This document shows, in pieces, positions 54,150 to 64,000 of a DNA stretch of 64,000 nt; positions within the stretch are counted from its first letter, which is position 1, and every line of letters starts with the position of its first letter. Below the pieces are notes generated by a model. It did no database searches. It was not told the DNA's origin and was given only the letters and a program-made list of their open reading frames with translations. The stretch is from NCBI GenBank assembly GCA_029204225.1, contig CM055096.1, forward strand, positions 73,602,919 through 73,666,918. The letters are read 5' to 3'. The position numbers and the translations under genes were made by a program. The stretch comes from Diphasiastrum complanatum (Eukaryota; Streptophyta; Lycopodiopsida; Lycopodiales; Lycopodiaceae).

Positions 54150-54690
54150 TTTACATCGATAATGCAGTACCTCCAAGGATCTGCCGCTGGAGAGAACCAA
54201 TCTCTCCACCACGTCTAGGAGGAAAAAATAACAACCTCATCCTATCGAAGCAGGATCTCACAAAGACAGCTACTTTTGCTCCACCTAAAGTTATTCTTGC
54301 TAGGAATCCCCTCATCATTTTGACCACTCGAGAGTCTTCTGACACTGAAATAAACTCTCAAACATCTTCTCCTCCTCATGTCGCCAATTAGGCTCCTCAA
54401 AAGGTTTTCTTTTCTAAACAAGAGATGATCCAAGAGGAGCTTGACAACATTATAGATAAATCTTTAGATATTGTTTTCAAATTCCTTCAAGCCCCTATAC
54501 ATAATCTTTTTGTTAGAATTCCATATGATCCCAGGTAGATTTTTTTTAATGTTTTGATCATTATAATGAATATGAGTCTTATTTAGCCAATTACATAAAT
54601 CAACTTGACAATTATTTTGACTTTTTTCTTTCAGATAGCCAGAAAAGCTTCTAATTGAGTCCAAGTTTTTTTTAAAAGCTGAAGAATATA
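54150..54690 (+). other. Open but unrecognised sequence after the H3 copy
   Basis: The H3 frame stays open to 54,391 (Pro/Ser-rich, RWREPISPPRLGGKNNN, no match). Whether this belongs to the pseudogene transcript or to a neighbouring repeat is unclear. Confidence 0.3.
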
Positions 54691-54699
54691 TTGTGTTGG

Positions 54700-54885
54700 T
54701 ATATTAAGTCAATTCATGCATGATCCTAGTGTGGAGCATTGGAAGCTAGGCAAGAGAGTATTGAAGTGCATCACGAGTTCTAAAGATTTTGGAAGGGGAT
54801 CATCTCCTAGCTTGTTTGAATTTTCAAATTCAGACTTTGCAGGAGATCTAATGGATAGGAAATCCATAAGTGCATATTATCTAAA
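54700..54885 (+). pseudogene. Ty1/copia RNase H fragment
   Basis: Plus strand reads DPSVEHWKLGKRVLKCITSS, KDFG, then FSNSDFAGDLMDRKSISAY, matching the copia RNase H pattern HW...KR.L.YI..TKDFG...SDSDFAGD..DRKSTS. Truncated on both sides. Confidence 0.75.
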
Positions 54886-54889
54886 GTAT

Positions 54890-55600
54890 AGACTGAAACA
54901 AGTTCCTAGAATTGTCGAGGGACAAGTTACCCAAAGACATAACACAATTCAAATAAAGTAATCTCCTTTTGTAATCTCTATAAGCAAACATTCTAGTGAC
55001 AACATTATTACTAAAATCTGCAAAAAAAAAGGTTCTGAACGAAACAGATCTACTAAAAAAGAAACACATATTTACATAGTTCAAATAACATGCCACCAAA
55101 ATAACTCTATAGACATCGGAATAACCGCATATTTTGACGACCATTTTGACATTCTTCGTACCTGAATCTGTTGTAAAATCTGTGCCTCGGATGTTGCTTT
55201 TGCACTTGGATGGTGATCGACCAGAGAAAAAAATAATCTACAAAACAAACAGATTGATGTTCTTAATACAAATGCTACAAAAAAGAGAGTTGTGATCAAG
55301 TCTAAATCTTGTAGAAGCAATTTTTAAGAAGCAGATCTAGTTCAAAAAAAAGTTAGATCCACACAAAATGCAACAGGAAAACATAGATCTACATAAAATG
55401 AAGTCAAAATTGGCATCGAAATAGGTGTTGATATTATGAAGAAAGCAAATCAGATATTCTGATGCCCGTTCTGACTTCCACGATACCTAAAATCATCCAC
55501 AGATTCAGCCCCCCCCGATGCTACTCTAATGGCAAACTGATGGAGTGCAAAAAAAAACCTAAAGAACATAAGCATTGATGAAACTATGGCAAAGAGAGAC
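54890..55600. other. Unassigned spacer
   Basis: No family motif. Ends at the GA tract. Confidence 0.4.
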
Positions 55601-55622
55601 TAGCAATGAGATAGAGGTTAGA

Positions 55623-55796
<174 letters not shown>

Positions 55797-55799
55797 CTC

Positions 55800-58080
55800 C
55801 CTAAGATCCTTCTTACAAGACAAAACACAATGGAAAACACACTGGAGCAACCACCCAACGAAGTAGACGCAAGTAATCAACTCTAGAAGCTTCACCCCCA
55901 AGCCAAGGAATAAGAAGCATGAAGGTAGAGTGAAACCCTAGCAATGAATCAATGACCACAATGAGGAGTAGGGTGAGTTTGGCCTCAATATATAGAGCCA
56001 AAAGCAACCTGGGCACATAGCCATGCATAGCCCTAAGTTTCCTATACATAGATTCACCTAGAATAGAGTCCTAAGCATGGACCAATTATTGATAACTCTA
56101 CACATGCATACATTGTCTCATACCTTGTCTAAACTCCATTTAGCGTGTTCTGGGCCTCACAAGGACATTAGTTACTTTCAGGTCACATCCAGTATGACGT
56201 GGCATAACTAACAGCTTGATTTACTAGAGTACCATGTATCCAAGACTAGAAGTATACTGAATCCTACTTACTGGCCATGGACATAACATTTTTCCCTCCT
56301 TAAACTGCTTCTATCCTTAAAAGCTCTCTAAACATGAAAGAATAACAGGAACAGTTCTTTTAACTTTAAATATCAACCTAGAAATTCATTATCCTTAGTC
56401 TAAATTTCACATCAAACAAGTACTCAGAGATAATCTCTGCATTGGAGTACAACTCAAGTTTGAAAAGTACACTAAACGATAAATTTTCCATTTGGGTTAC
56501 ATTCACCACAAGTTAGTAACATCACCTTCATGTAAAGCACTTACATGAAACACTGGGTGAAATAACCTAACTTAAGAGATTAAAGTTAAAAAATAATAAA
56601 ATAATTATAATTACAGTCTGAAATTATCCACAACTCTGACAGATAATCTATTAATCTTTTAAATACAAATATCCTTAGAATCCAGGTTCTAAGATATATT
56701 AAATCATTCAATGAGAATCTCTAGGAGAATCATTAAGATATAAAATGATTAAAACTCAACTCTGAGTATCCCAGATACTCATTTGAGTTAAATGCTCATG
56801 TTTCTAGCACCAAATGCAAGAAAATAACATTCATTCATCTTAATAGACTTGTTTGTCTCCTATGATAACTGGAGATCCAATTCAAATGAAGAACTGTACT
56901 CAAGCATCTACAGACCATAAATTGTAGTAGAATAACATCCACTAAATAAATTAAATTCTCCACAAATAAAATACTTATCTTGTGAGAATGTCTGTGAGAT
57001 CCATAGGTCCTCAAATAAAATACTGGAGTAGAGAGATTCAAAACAATGATTTAAATTCTTACTCAAATAATAGATCAAGAATAAATAATCACACTTAAGA
57101 ATCATTACAATTTCTTATAATCCACTTACAACAATTAAGTAACTGTTTATGATCCGTCAATCATAAATATTTTGATTCGTATGATTTATCAATCGTAACT
57201 TTCTAGAATCCAAAACCATACTTAATCATGTATAGGATATTGGAGTATATGTCCAGCATAGCTCAAGAAAAGTAAGAATCATTCCAAAATCTTTCCCAAC
57301 AGGAAAACACGGGATTTTAGGAACATTCTTCTAACAGATTCTCTGACGAAAGTGCTAGATTTCCAAGTTCTATATACCATTGGTAATCTCAAATGTCTAG
57401 GTGAAGAACTAGTATAACACCACATTTAGATCCTTACCCAAATCATTCATAAGTTAATTTATAAGTCTTCCATACAAAGATGTGTTAACTCTGTAAGTAT
57501 ATGTCAAAACAATACTTGATCATATGCTTATGTTCGCCAACTAGGTTAAGTGCACCAGATAACCTTAGTAACTAGGATTACACAATAGATTCATACAAGA
57601 TTAATCGTGCACATATGAGAATAATCTCACTATACCCAGTACATAAACACATTCTTACCTGGCAGATTCCTCCAGAACCCACATATGTTACTCACATATC
57701 TCACTGAGATTTTGTAACTCAGCTACAAAATATTTTCTATTTCTCATGAGTAAATAACATATCCGGGAAATCTCTGAGATGAATAAAATTCACTCTCATT
57801 AGTTTTCCAATCCAATTTCTTTTAATAGCATAATTTCTTCCACTCAACAACCCCTCTTTGATCCTAGTACTAAAACTAGGATTGGGTTATTCCAATACAA
57901 AACTCTTAGACTTAAATTCTGATCAAACTTACTTCTATTCCAATCAAAATGGAATTAGTAACCTTTGACCTTTTACTGTACTACTTATAGATAATGATTC
58001 AAATATCAAACATGTTCTAGTTCCAGATTGTCCACACAATCCCTAGAGAATTCCTCTTATTCGAAAAGTTCCAATTAGGA
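55800..58080. other. AT-rich DNA without recognised genes
   Basis: About 2.3 kb without a frame or motif I can support on either strand. Its position after a minus-strand copia gag makes it possible that it includes old LTR or pol remnants, but none is readable. Confidence 0.4.
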
Positions 58081-58089
58081 GCCATCATG

Positions 58090-58935
58090 ATCCGCTTCTT
58101 GAATGGGCTATGGAGCTTCTGTAGCTGCATTGGCCACTTGATTCAACTCTCCCTTCCTGTTGTCTTTGCTTGCAGTATCCGACAGTCTTGACTCTCGTGT
58201 TTGTTTCTCTTGTAGTATCTGTAGATCAGCTTCTTCTTTGTCTGCGGATTTGACTATTCCTTGTGCTGTGTTGGTTTCTGGTCTTGCTTTGATTGCTTCG
58301 GGCCTTTCTTCTTCTTCTGCTTAGTCGTGCTCTTGTTGGTGTACAAAGCGTGAGAATCAGCTGAGGAACTAGAGGCTTCGTTCCTCTGCGTGTCTTCCTG
58401 CCACAACATTGTGATGACTCTTGAAAGAGTCAACTCTGAATGTGTCATGATGATCATCACCCAGCTGTCGTATGAGCTTGGCAAGCTTGTAAGTAGTTGC
58501 ATCACTGTGTCTTGATCATCTATGATAGATCCAACAGCGGCCATTTGCTACAGTGCGTTCTTGAATTGGCTGATGTGATTTTGCAGGGAATCACCATTCG
58601 CCATCTTGAGGGAGTAAAATTTTTTCTTGAGATGTAGCTTGAAAGCTATATTTCGCACTTCGTATAATGTGCTCAAGATGTCCCAAACTTCTTTGGATGT
58701 CTGGGCTTCAAATACGTGGCCGATCTGAGTATCCAAAATGTTGAGGATGATCATTGCGAATCAGCTTCCATCTGGCGATTGTTGCGTCGTCAGCTTCGGG
58801 TTTCCCCTCTGCACTTGTAACAACGTCATACAATTCTTTAGCCATTAGCACTATTTTCATCTTAAATTTCCACATATGGTAATTGGCTCCATCAAGCTTG
58901 TCCATGATAGGACTGGCTTTCCCTTGGGAATCCAT
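58090..58935 (-). pseudogene. Ty1/copia gag, minus strand
   Basis: From an ATG at 58,935: SPIMDKLDGANYHMWKFKMK, VLMAKELYDVVTSAEGKPEA; then VFEAQTSKEVWDILSTLYE and KLHLKKKFYSLKMANGDSLQ; then VMQLLTSLPSSYDSWVMIIM and LTLSRVITMLWQEDTQRNEA, followed by a Lys-rich linker. The zinc knuckle remains as YRYYKRNKHESQDC, where the first two Cys of CX2CX4HX4C are both Tyr. Two frameshifts separate the blocks. No protease follows; no PBS seen. Confidence 0.8.
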
Positions 58936-59070
58936 GTGGAAGATTAGTCTAGGTGACAGGAATAACTATCAGTGACTTTAATATGAAATTCTGGTGCTAA
59001 ATTACAGAACAAGAAGACAATTACTCTATCGACTAGTAGAGTCTTGTTTCTGTGGAAGCTTATCAATTTT

Positions 59071-59473
59071 TTGATCCTTATTCTCCATAGTCCAATGAAC
59101 TTGTTGAAAGAAAGAACAGGACCCTGGTTGAATCTGCCAAATGCTTGCTTGCTCATGCATCATTACCCAAATCTTTTTTTGCAAAAGCTTTTTCTACAAT
59201 AACTTATCTTCAAAATCAATCTTCAATCAAAGGTTTATCCAACAAAACTCCATATGAAGTTTGGATAGATTCCAAGCCTTTATTAAAGCATTTAAGAGTT
59301 TTGGATGTAGCATTTATGCACGAGTTCTTAAGAAAACTAGAAAAAAACTAGATTTCAAGTATGTGAAATCAATTTTTGTGGGTTATTCTTTTTCAAATAG
59401 CATGTATAAGTTGTATGACTCTGCTATCTCTAAAGTCTCTACTAATAGAGATGCTACATTTTTTGAAGACTAG
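59071..59473 (+). pseudogene. Ty1/copia integrase fragment
   Basis: Plus strand reads FDPYSP, stop, SNELVERKNRTLVESAKCLL, AHASLPKSFFAKAFSTITYL, NKTPYEVWIDSKPLLKHLRV, then in another frame KYVKSIFVGYSFSNSMYKLY. It includes the catalytic Glu region (VERKNRTL) and the C-terminal part of a copia integrase. Truncated at both ends and frameshifted. Confidence 0.8.
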
Positions 59474-59689
59474 TTCATCGATTTAAAGGGCAATAACGAA
59501 GTCACTTTTGAGTCTTTGTTGGTCCATAGCTTAGAGGCTAGATTTGTTTGATAGGTTTGTGCCACCATTCATTCCCTTTGGTTCTCTTGTTTAGCATACT
59601 AATGTTGATCCTTGGAGGAGGTTTTGAAACTGGGTATATCTTAGAATTTTAAAAGATTCTAGGACAACGCGTACATGGAAGCATTACAA

Positions 59690-59935
59690 CTTGTCGAGAT
59701 ATTGTGGAGCATTTTGAACTATAAAAAAGCTAGTCTTTGGCTTATGAACTCCGAAAAAAATCTATTTCTCACATAATCTTTCACATAAGCCAGTTAAAAT
59801 TGATTTTACATGAAGGTAATATAGTTGGATCTGATGGGGATCTCACTCATTTGGAAGATTTATCACTTAATGTGCCTTTGGAACTTGAAAGAGTACTTAG
59901 AACTAGAGACAAACAATAACAAAATCATTCTATCT
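59690..59935 (+). pseudogene. Gypsy integrase C-terminus fragment
   Basis: Reads SLAYELRKKSISHIIFHISQ, LKLILHEGNIVGSDGDLTHL, EELSL-like EDLSLNVPLELERVLRTRDK. This matches the end of gypsy integrase before the chromodomain (AYELELP...HPVFHVSQLK). No chromodomain follows; a stop ends it. Confidence 0.7.
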
Positions 59936-60540
59936 CTGAGTCTTTGATTCAATGAAAAGTTGGACTGAGGATAGTGATAATTAAGAAAGACTTGAAATCA
60001 TAAAAAGAAGAACTTCCCTAATTTCCACTTTTGAGATCAAAAGTAGTTCAAGGGGTTATGTCCGTGTCCAGTACCAGGGATTAGGAATTGTGGATACTTG
60101 GCACTCTAGTGTTTGAGTTTATTAGTTACATCTCGATATTTCATTCGAGGCCAGATATGTAACTAATAACCTTGAGAGGGCCCATGCACCAATAGTAATT
60201 TCCCTTGAGTCTAGTAATGGATTAGAGTTTTGTTAAAAAATTTCCTAGGCTCATGGAGTCTATGTATACCTACAAAAATTTGTCCTACTCCATTCTCAAA
60301 TTCTAATTTGCAGTTATCAAATTTCTCTTTTCCCTTGTATTTATTCATCGTGGCTTGGGGGTGAAGCTGTATAAGGTTGATCTTCAGTTTCTCATTGGTT
60401 GGGTGGTTTGGCTTCACAATTAACTTTTTGGTGTTTTGCAATGAGATCTTAAGAATCTATAGGAGGTGATCTTATAGATATCATCTTAGATCATTTATTT
60501 TTGTAGTAATTCAAACAATCAAATTTCATAAAGTAACGAA
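59935..60540. other. Unassigned spacer
   Basis: No motif recognised on either strand. Confidence 0.4.
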
Positions 60541-60544
60541 TTTC

Positions 60545-61094
60545 TTGCATGATATGCAAGACAAGCTACATATAGCACATGAGAATTTCCAAAGTGCCTA
60601 AACTAGAGACATACATTATGCTAATATGAAAAGATCACTTTGAGATTGTCAAGAAAAGGATTAAGTGTACTTACAAATCTTAGAGGATGTGAAAGTAATG
60701 CATCCCAACAAACTATCCACATTATCCGCTCGATATATGGAACCGTCTAATATTTTTAAAATGATTGGATCTCTGGCTTACTAGTTAGACCTTCCGAAAG
60801 GAGCTCAAGTACACTCGATATTTCACGTAAGCTGACTCAAGAAAAGTCTCTGTGAGGGAGATCACCTTGGTTCTAGAAATCTATTGAACTTGTCAGAGGA
60901 GTCATACAATGTGATCTACTTCAAATCTGATACAATATTGGATACGAGAACGAAATGATTACATGATTGTTTATCATTCATTTTGTTTGATGGAAAGTCC
61001 ATATAGATGATGAATACTCTTTGGAACAGGGGAATAGCCTTAGAAAAAACTTCTTTAACTTTAAGTTCCGAGGACATAACTTGTTTAAGGGGGA
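60545..61094 (+). pseudogene. Gypsy integrase C-terminus and chromodomain remnant
   Basis: Plus strand, across stops: VYLQILEDVKVMHPNKLSTL, MIGSLAY, LDLPKGAQVHSIFHVS, LKKSLCEGDH. Further on, in another frame, WKVHIDDEYSLEQGNSLRK and NFFNFKFRGHNLFKGE resemble a chromodomain tail. A purine tract (aagggggaag) and an LTR start follow directly, as in an intact element. Confidence 0.65.
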
Positions 61095-61098
61095 AGTA

Positions 61099-61850
61099 TG
61101 TCATGCCCATGATTGGATTGATCTTGGATTAGTATCCCGTAAGGAGGTTAAGAGGCCTTCCTCGACCAGCAGATCGATTATGATTATGAGGGGTTGGGGA
61201 CCTCATGGTATTTAATCATAATTAGTAATTTAGGGGCCTAACTTCCCACTTGGACTCAACACAAAGGTAAAACCAATAATGGTTGTCAATCCCAATGCTC
61301 ATCTTTATTAATAAATGGTGAAAAAAGTCACATCTAAATTGACACTAACTGGCCTTTAAAAAAACTAACAGCATTTGTGTGTATTGCATGACTCATGTTA
61401 GTGAGTGGAACTAAGATCTAGGGCTAAAATATTAGAGCATGTCGATTTGCCAAAATTTGATTGCTTGTCTCCTCTCATGGTTCTATTGTGATTCAATGCC
61501 TTTCCTTGCTAAGCAGCTTTGCTCTTAGGTTGGATTGGTTTTGAAAAAGACTTATGACATGTTGATTGTGTCTGTTAGCTTGCTTGGATGGTTTAGGGCT
61601 GATTATGTGAAGCTCATGCTGATGTGATGTTGGTTAAGTCTTCGCTGCGTTGGTGTTGGATGTCTAAATTGGGTTAGTCTGCCAGGACTCTCATCGCATG
61701 GAGCGAATGCTAGCCTGCATGTTGGCGTGTAGTGTGTTGATGGCTAATTTGGCTAAGCAAGTGGATGAATGTAGAATACTAAGTTGGTTGAGATGCTCAT
61801 ACTAGAATTTATCCTGACTTTATTGGTGAAATACTAGACGAGGCTTATTA
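61099..61850 (+). repeat. 3' LTR of the 60.5-kb gypsy fragment
   Basis: TGTCATGCCCATGATTGG starts three bases after the polypurine tract aagggggaag. The right end is not seen; 61,850 is a guess from the loss of similar composition. Confidence 0.45.
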
Positions 61851-62139
61851 TCTTTCTTTCTTTTTTTTCCATCGACCAAGGCAAAGGTACTACTTATCGT
61901 ACAAAGGGCAAGTAGAAAACAATTTTATAGCATTAGCACCATAATATGCACAACAAATTTTCTATACATCCACATGAGTGCAAAGCATCAATTATATACT
62001 TTCAATCTAAGAGAAATCCAAGCCAAAGCACAAGGCTTCAAGATGTCCCTATTGGTATTCGCTTATTGACACGGAGACATCTTTGGCCCTAAACCAGTAA
62101 GCGATTGACATGTGATCGGGCAAGGAACAAGAATTTTCC

Positions 62140-62435
62140 CCATCATGTGGGGGTCCCATGGCTCTGGCGCCTGCTTGGGCTCGAGACCACTTTTTCGGCG
62201 GGCACTTCTTCGTTGTGGGCCCCTGGCAGTGTGGCACCAAGGGGGTCCTAGGCCCAAGACCACATTTTCGGTGGGCACCAGGCTAGGTGGTCCCGCCGGG
62301 TCCTAGGACCACCTTTTTCAGCTGACACCATTCCTCGTGGGACCCTGGCCGTGTGGTTCCTGTAGGTCTCGAGCCGCATGGGTCGTGGGAGGTCCCTGGC
62401 TCGAGAACCCTTTTTCGACGGGCATTAAGGCCATG
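62140..62435. repeat. GC-rich degenerate tandem repeat
   Basis: The core gac(c)ac(a/t)tttttcgg(c/t)gggcac occurs four times (about 62,183, 62,258, 62,316, 62,405), each followed by a stretch with gggtcc(t/c) and ggcc. Spacings are about 60-90 bp. Open frames on both strands are compositional. Confidence 0.6.
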
Positions 62436-62598
62436 CAATCCCCACAATTTTTTGTGAGCACGGCGCGCAGCTACGGGCCCTCACCTGCACATGCAAGCAA
62501 ATGTGCTTTTTGAATATATATGCAAGCACATTCAGTTCTCCCAAAAAATTACAACACCACACGTCGGGGGCAATCAAGTGGGTCGCGACCAAATGGGG

Positions 62599-62650
62599 AC
62601 GTGCCAGTAAGCGACGAGGTCCATACTCTCGATGTCGCTTATTGGCACGG
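62599..62650. repeat. Hairpin with 16-bp arms
   Basis: cgtgccagtaagcgac and gtcgcttattggcacg are inverted with one mismatch around an 18-nt loop. The word caataagcgacaaggccata recurs at 63,305 and, inverted, near 62,055. Confidence 0.75.
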
Positions 62651-62974
62651 GGTGGGGGGAGTAACTCCCGCTCCCGTGCGTGGGTGACATGTGGCGCCAT
62701 TGCCCCAGAGCTGCCCGACAAGTTTTTGTTAGGCTCAAGATTTTCAGCAGCGAATCGCGATGTCCCAAATCGGGCATGCGAGTGAGATTTTCGCGAGCAT
62801 TGGCTTTTTGAGCATTTTTCTTGGATAGCATGATTGGACCAAATTTTTCACGAGCACGCACAGGCACGTGAGAAATTTTTGCGAGCACCGCATGTTCACT
62901 TACAAGCAATTCGACTGGTTTCAATACACTTCTCTCATAAACTTATGGGATGAGCCTAAAGATGCCACATGGCA

Positions 62975-63180
62975 TTACGGGCGGGGAAGGCCCTGCTCCG
63001 AGGCCCTTCCCTTCCGTAAATTATGTTTTTACATTTTTTTTTTTTTTTGACGTAAATTTTTTTACACGCACCTTCCGGAAGGTGCATGTAAAAAAATTTT
63101 TGCCCCACAAATTACGTTCTGTAAGGCATCACCATCTGCTTTGTAAAAATTTAAAAACTGATTTTACGTGAGCTGAAGAT
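62975..63180. repeat. Foldback repeat family, copy 2
   Basis: Two hairpins: ttacgggcggggaaggcc / gcccttcccttccgtaa near 62,976-63,022, and aaatttttttacacgcacct tcc / ggaaggtgcatgtaaaaaaa ttt at 63,054-63,099 (23-bp arms, one mismatch). The flanking attacgtt(c/t)tgt and gattttacg(t/g)gag also occur in copy 1 at 24.4-24.65 kb. Confidence 0.7.
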
Positions 63181-63368
63181 CCTTGGGTCTCGAAATTTTT
63201 TGATCCCAAAATATATCGGGTCGCGAAATCTTGGTCCCGGTCTCGAATTTTTTGGGGCACAGCACGCGGGGGCGCCCTGGGGAGTAGAGAATAGCGTTAT
63301 CCCGTCAATAAGCGACAAGGCCATACTCTAGATCTTTTGAGATTCGAGACGGAGTAAAAGATAAAATG

Positions 63369-63710
63369 TAATGGATTTTTGGTGACTATTCTGCCCATTT
63401 CTGAACAGATTAAAAAGCAGAATAGTCACCTGTTTTTTTTTTTTTTTTTTAAATTGTGCATATTTTGCTTGCGTCTGCCACGTGGCAGCATCGGATTGGT
63501 CTTAAAATTTTTTAATGCTGATTCTGCTTGCACCTGCCATGTGGCAGCTAAGGATTGGTTTAAAAAGAGTCCAAAAATTCATTACGCAATGGAAGGGGCC
63601 GGGCAAAGGCCATTCTGCCCGGTTCGGATTTCCAATATTTTTTAGGCTCGGCTCCGGGCAAAAATTCGAACCGAGCAAAATGGCCTCTACCGGGCTCCTT
63701 CCATAATACG
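63369..63710. repeat. Foldback repeat family, copy 3 (two hairpins)
   Basis: ggtgactattctgc and gcagaatagtcacc form a perfect 14-bp inverted repeat at 63,380-63,430. A second, about 45-bp arm hairpin runs 63,588-63,705 (ggccattctgcccggttcgg / cgaaccgagcaaaatggcc). Shared words with 24,158-24,260 (tgaacag(a/c)ttaaaaagca, caatggaagg, cattctg(c/t)cc) link it to copy 1. Confidence 0.7.
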
Positions 63711-64000
63711 TTGCCTTCAAGCAAGCAGTTGCTACAAATTGCCGCGCTCTCCGTAATATTTCTTTCGGCTGTTGCTGTTTCAGTCTTTTCGGCTTTCTCC
63801 GCACCCACACAAAAATTAAGGAGTGCTTTGAAATTAATGTTAGGACGCCATCTCTGTTCGATTTTCCATTTCACTTCAGGTCTTTAGGCATCGTCGCTCA
63901 TTTCTACAAGTCTGATTCACGTATCTGCTCTACATCCTGGTTTAGGGTTAGGGCTGGAGTACAGGAGGTTAAGTATTACGAGAGAGTAAAAAAGAGGGGC

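Overview
The window looks like nuclear DNA from a land plant with a large, repeat-rich genome. The evidence is several Ty1/copia elements primed by initiator-Met tRNA, a Ty3/gypsy chromovirus with a chromodomain, a decayed plant-type PV42/SnRK1-gamma CBS gene, and one intact gene resembling plant FANCF. Layered old insertions and very long CA, TA and GA tracts suggest a fern or gymnosperm more than a small angiosperm genome. That is inference. I see no tRNA, rRNA, CRISPR array or bacterial-style operon.

Layout. 1-5.3 kb is low-complexity DNA (CA/TG, TA and G tracts, a 58-bp GC-rich minisatellite). 5.6-9.0 kb is a minus-strand copia remnant with a 1.28-kb 5' LTR; it abuts a fragment of an LTR element (9.0-11.7 kb) that carries a protease but no reverse transcriptase. 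11.7-12.4 kb is another minus-strand copia fragment. 14.6-19.8 kb is the most complete copia element ('copia-B', minus strand), with a 730-bp tandem duplication of its LTR/PBS/gag region. 20.38-23.89 kb is the most unusual part: terminal inverted repeats that are themselves hairpins enclose a decayed, intron-containing gene resembling the Crypton/DUF3504 (QRICH1/ZMYM/KIAA1958-type) tyrosine recombinase family.

24.1-25.9 kb holds foldback repeats and GA-rich DNA. 25.9-26.3 kb is the CBS pseudogene, and 27.56-29.39 kb is the intact FANCF-like gene, the only convincing full-length host gene. 29.6-31.7 kb is plus-strand gypsy and copia debris.

32.56-46.9 kb is a nest. A minus-strand copia ('copia-A') is split by a plus-strand gypsy chromovirus (33,520-45,492) flanked by a perfect 5-bp target-site duplication. 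The chromovirus is itself split, just before its chromodomain, by about 5.6 kb of other retroelement fragments. 47.1-48.4 kb is an LTR with a primer-binding site. 49.1-52.1 kb is a decayed transposase-like gene broken by a rearranged gag. 53.8-54.1 kb is an intronless histone H3-like pseudogene with four in-frame stops. 54.7-61.9 kb is more copia and gypsy fragments around a (GA)~79 tract. 62.1-63.7 kb is GC-rich repeats and strong hairpins.

Almost everything is mobile DNA in decay, so most coding calls are broken pseudogenes. Reading frames are quoted only where a family motif is visible. Boundaries are exact only where an LTR terminus, PBS or target duplication could be read; elsewhere they are approximate.
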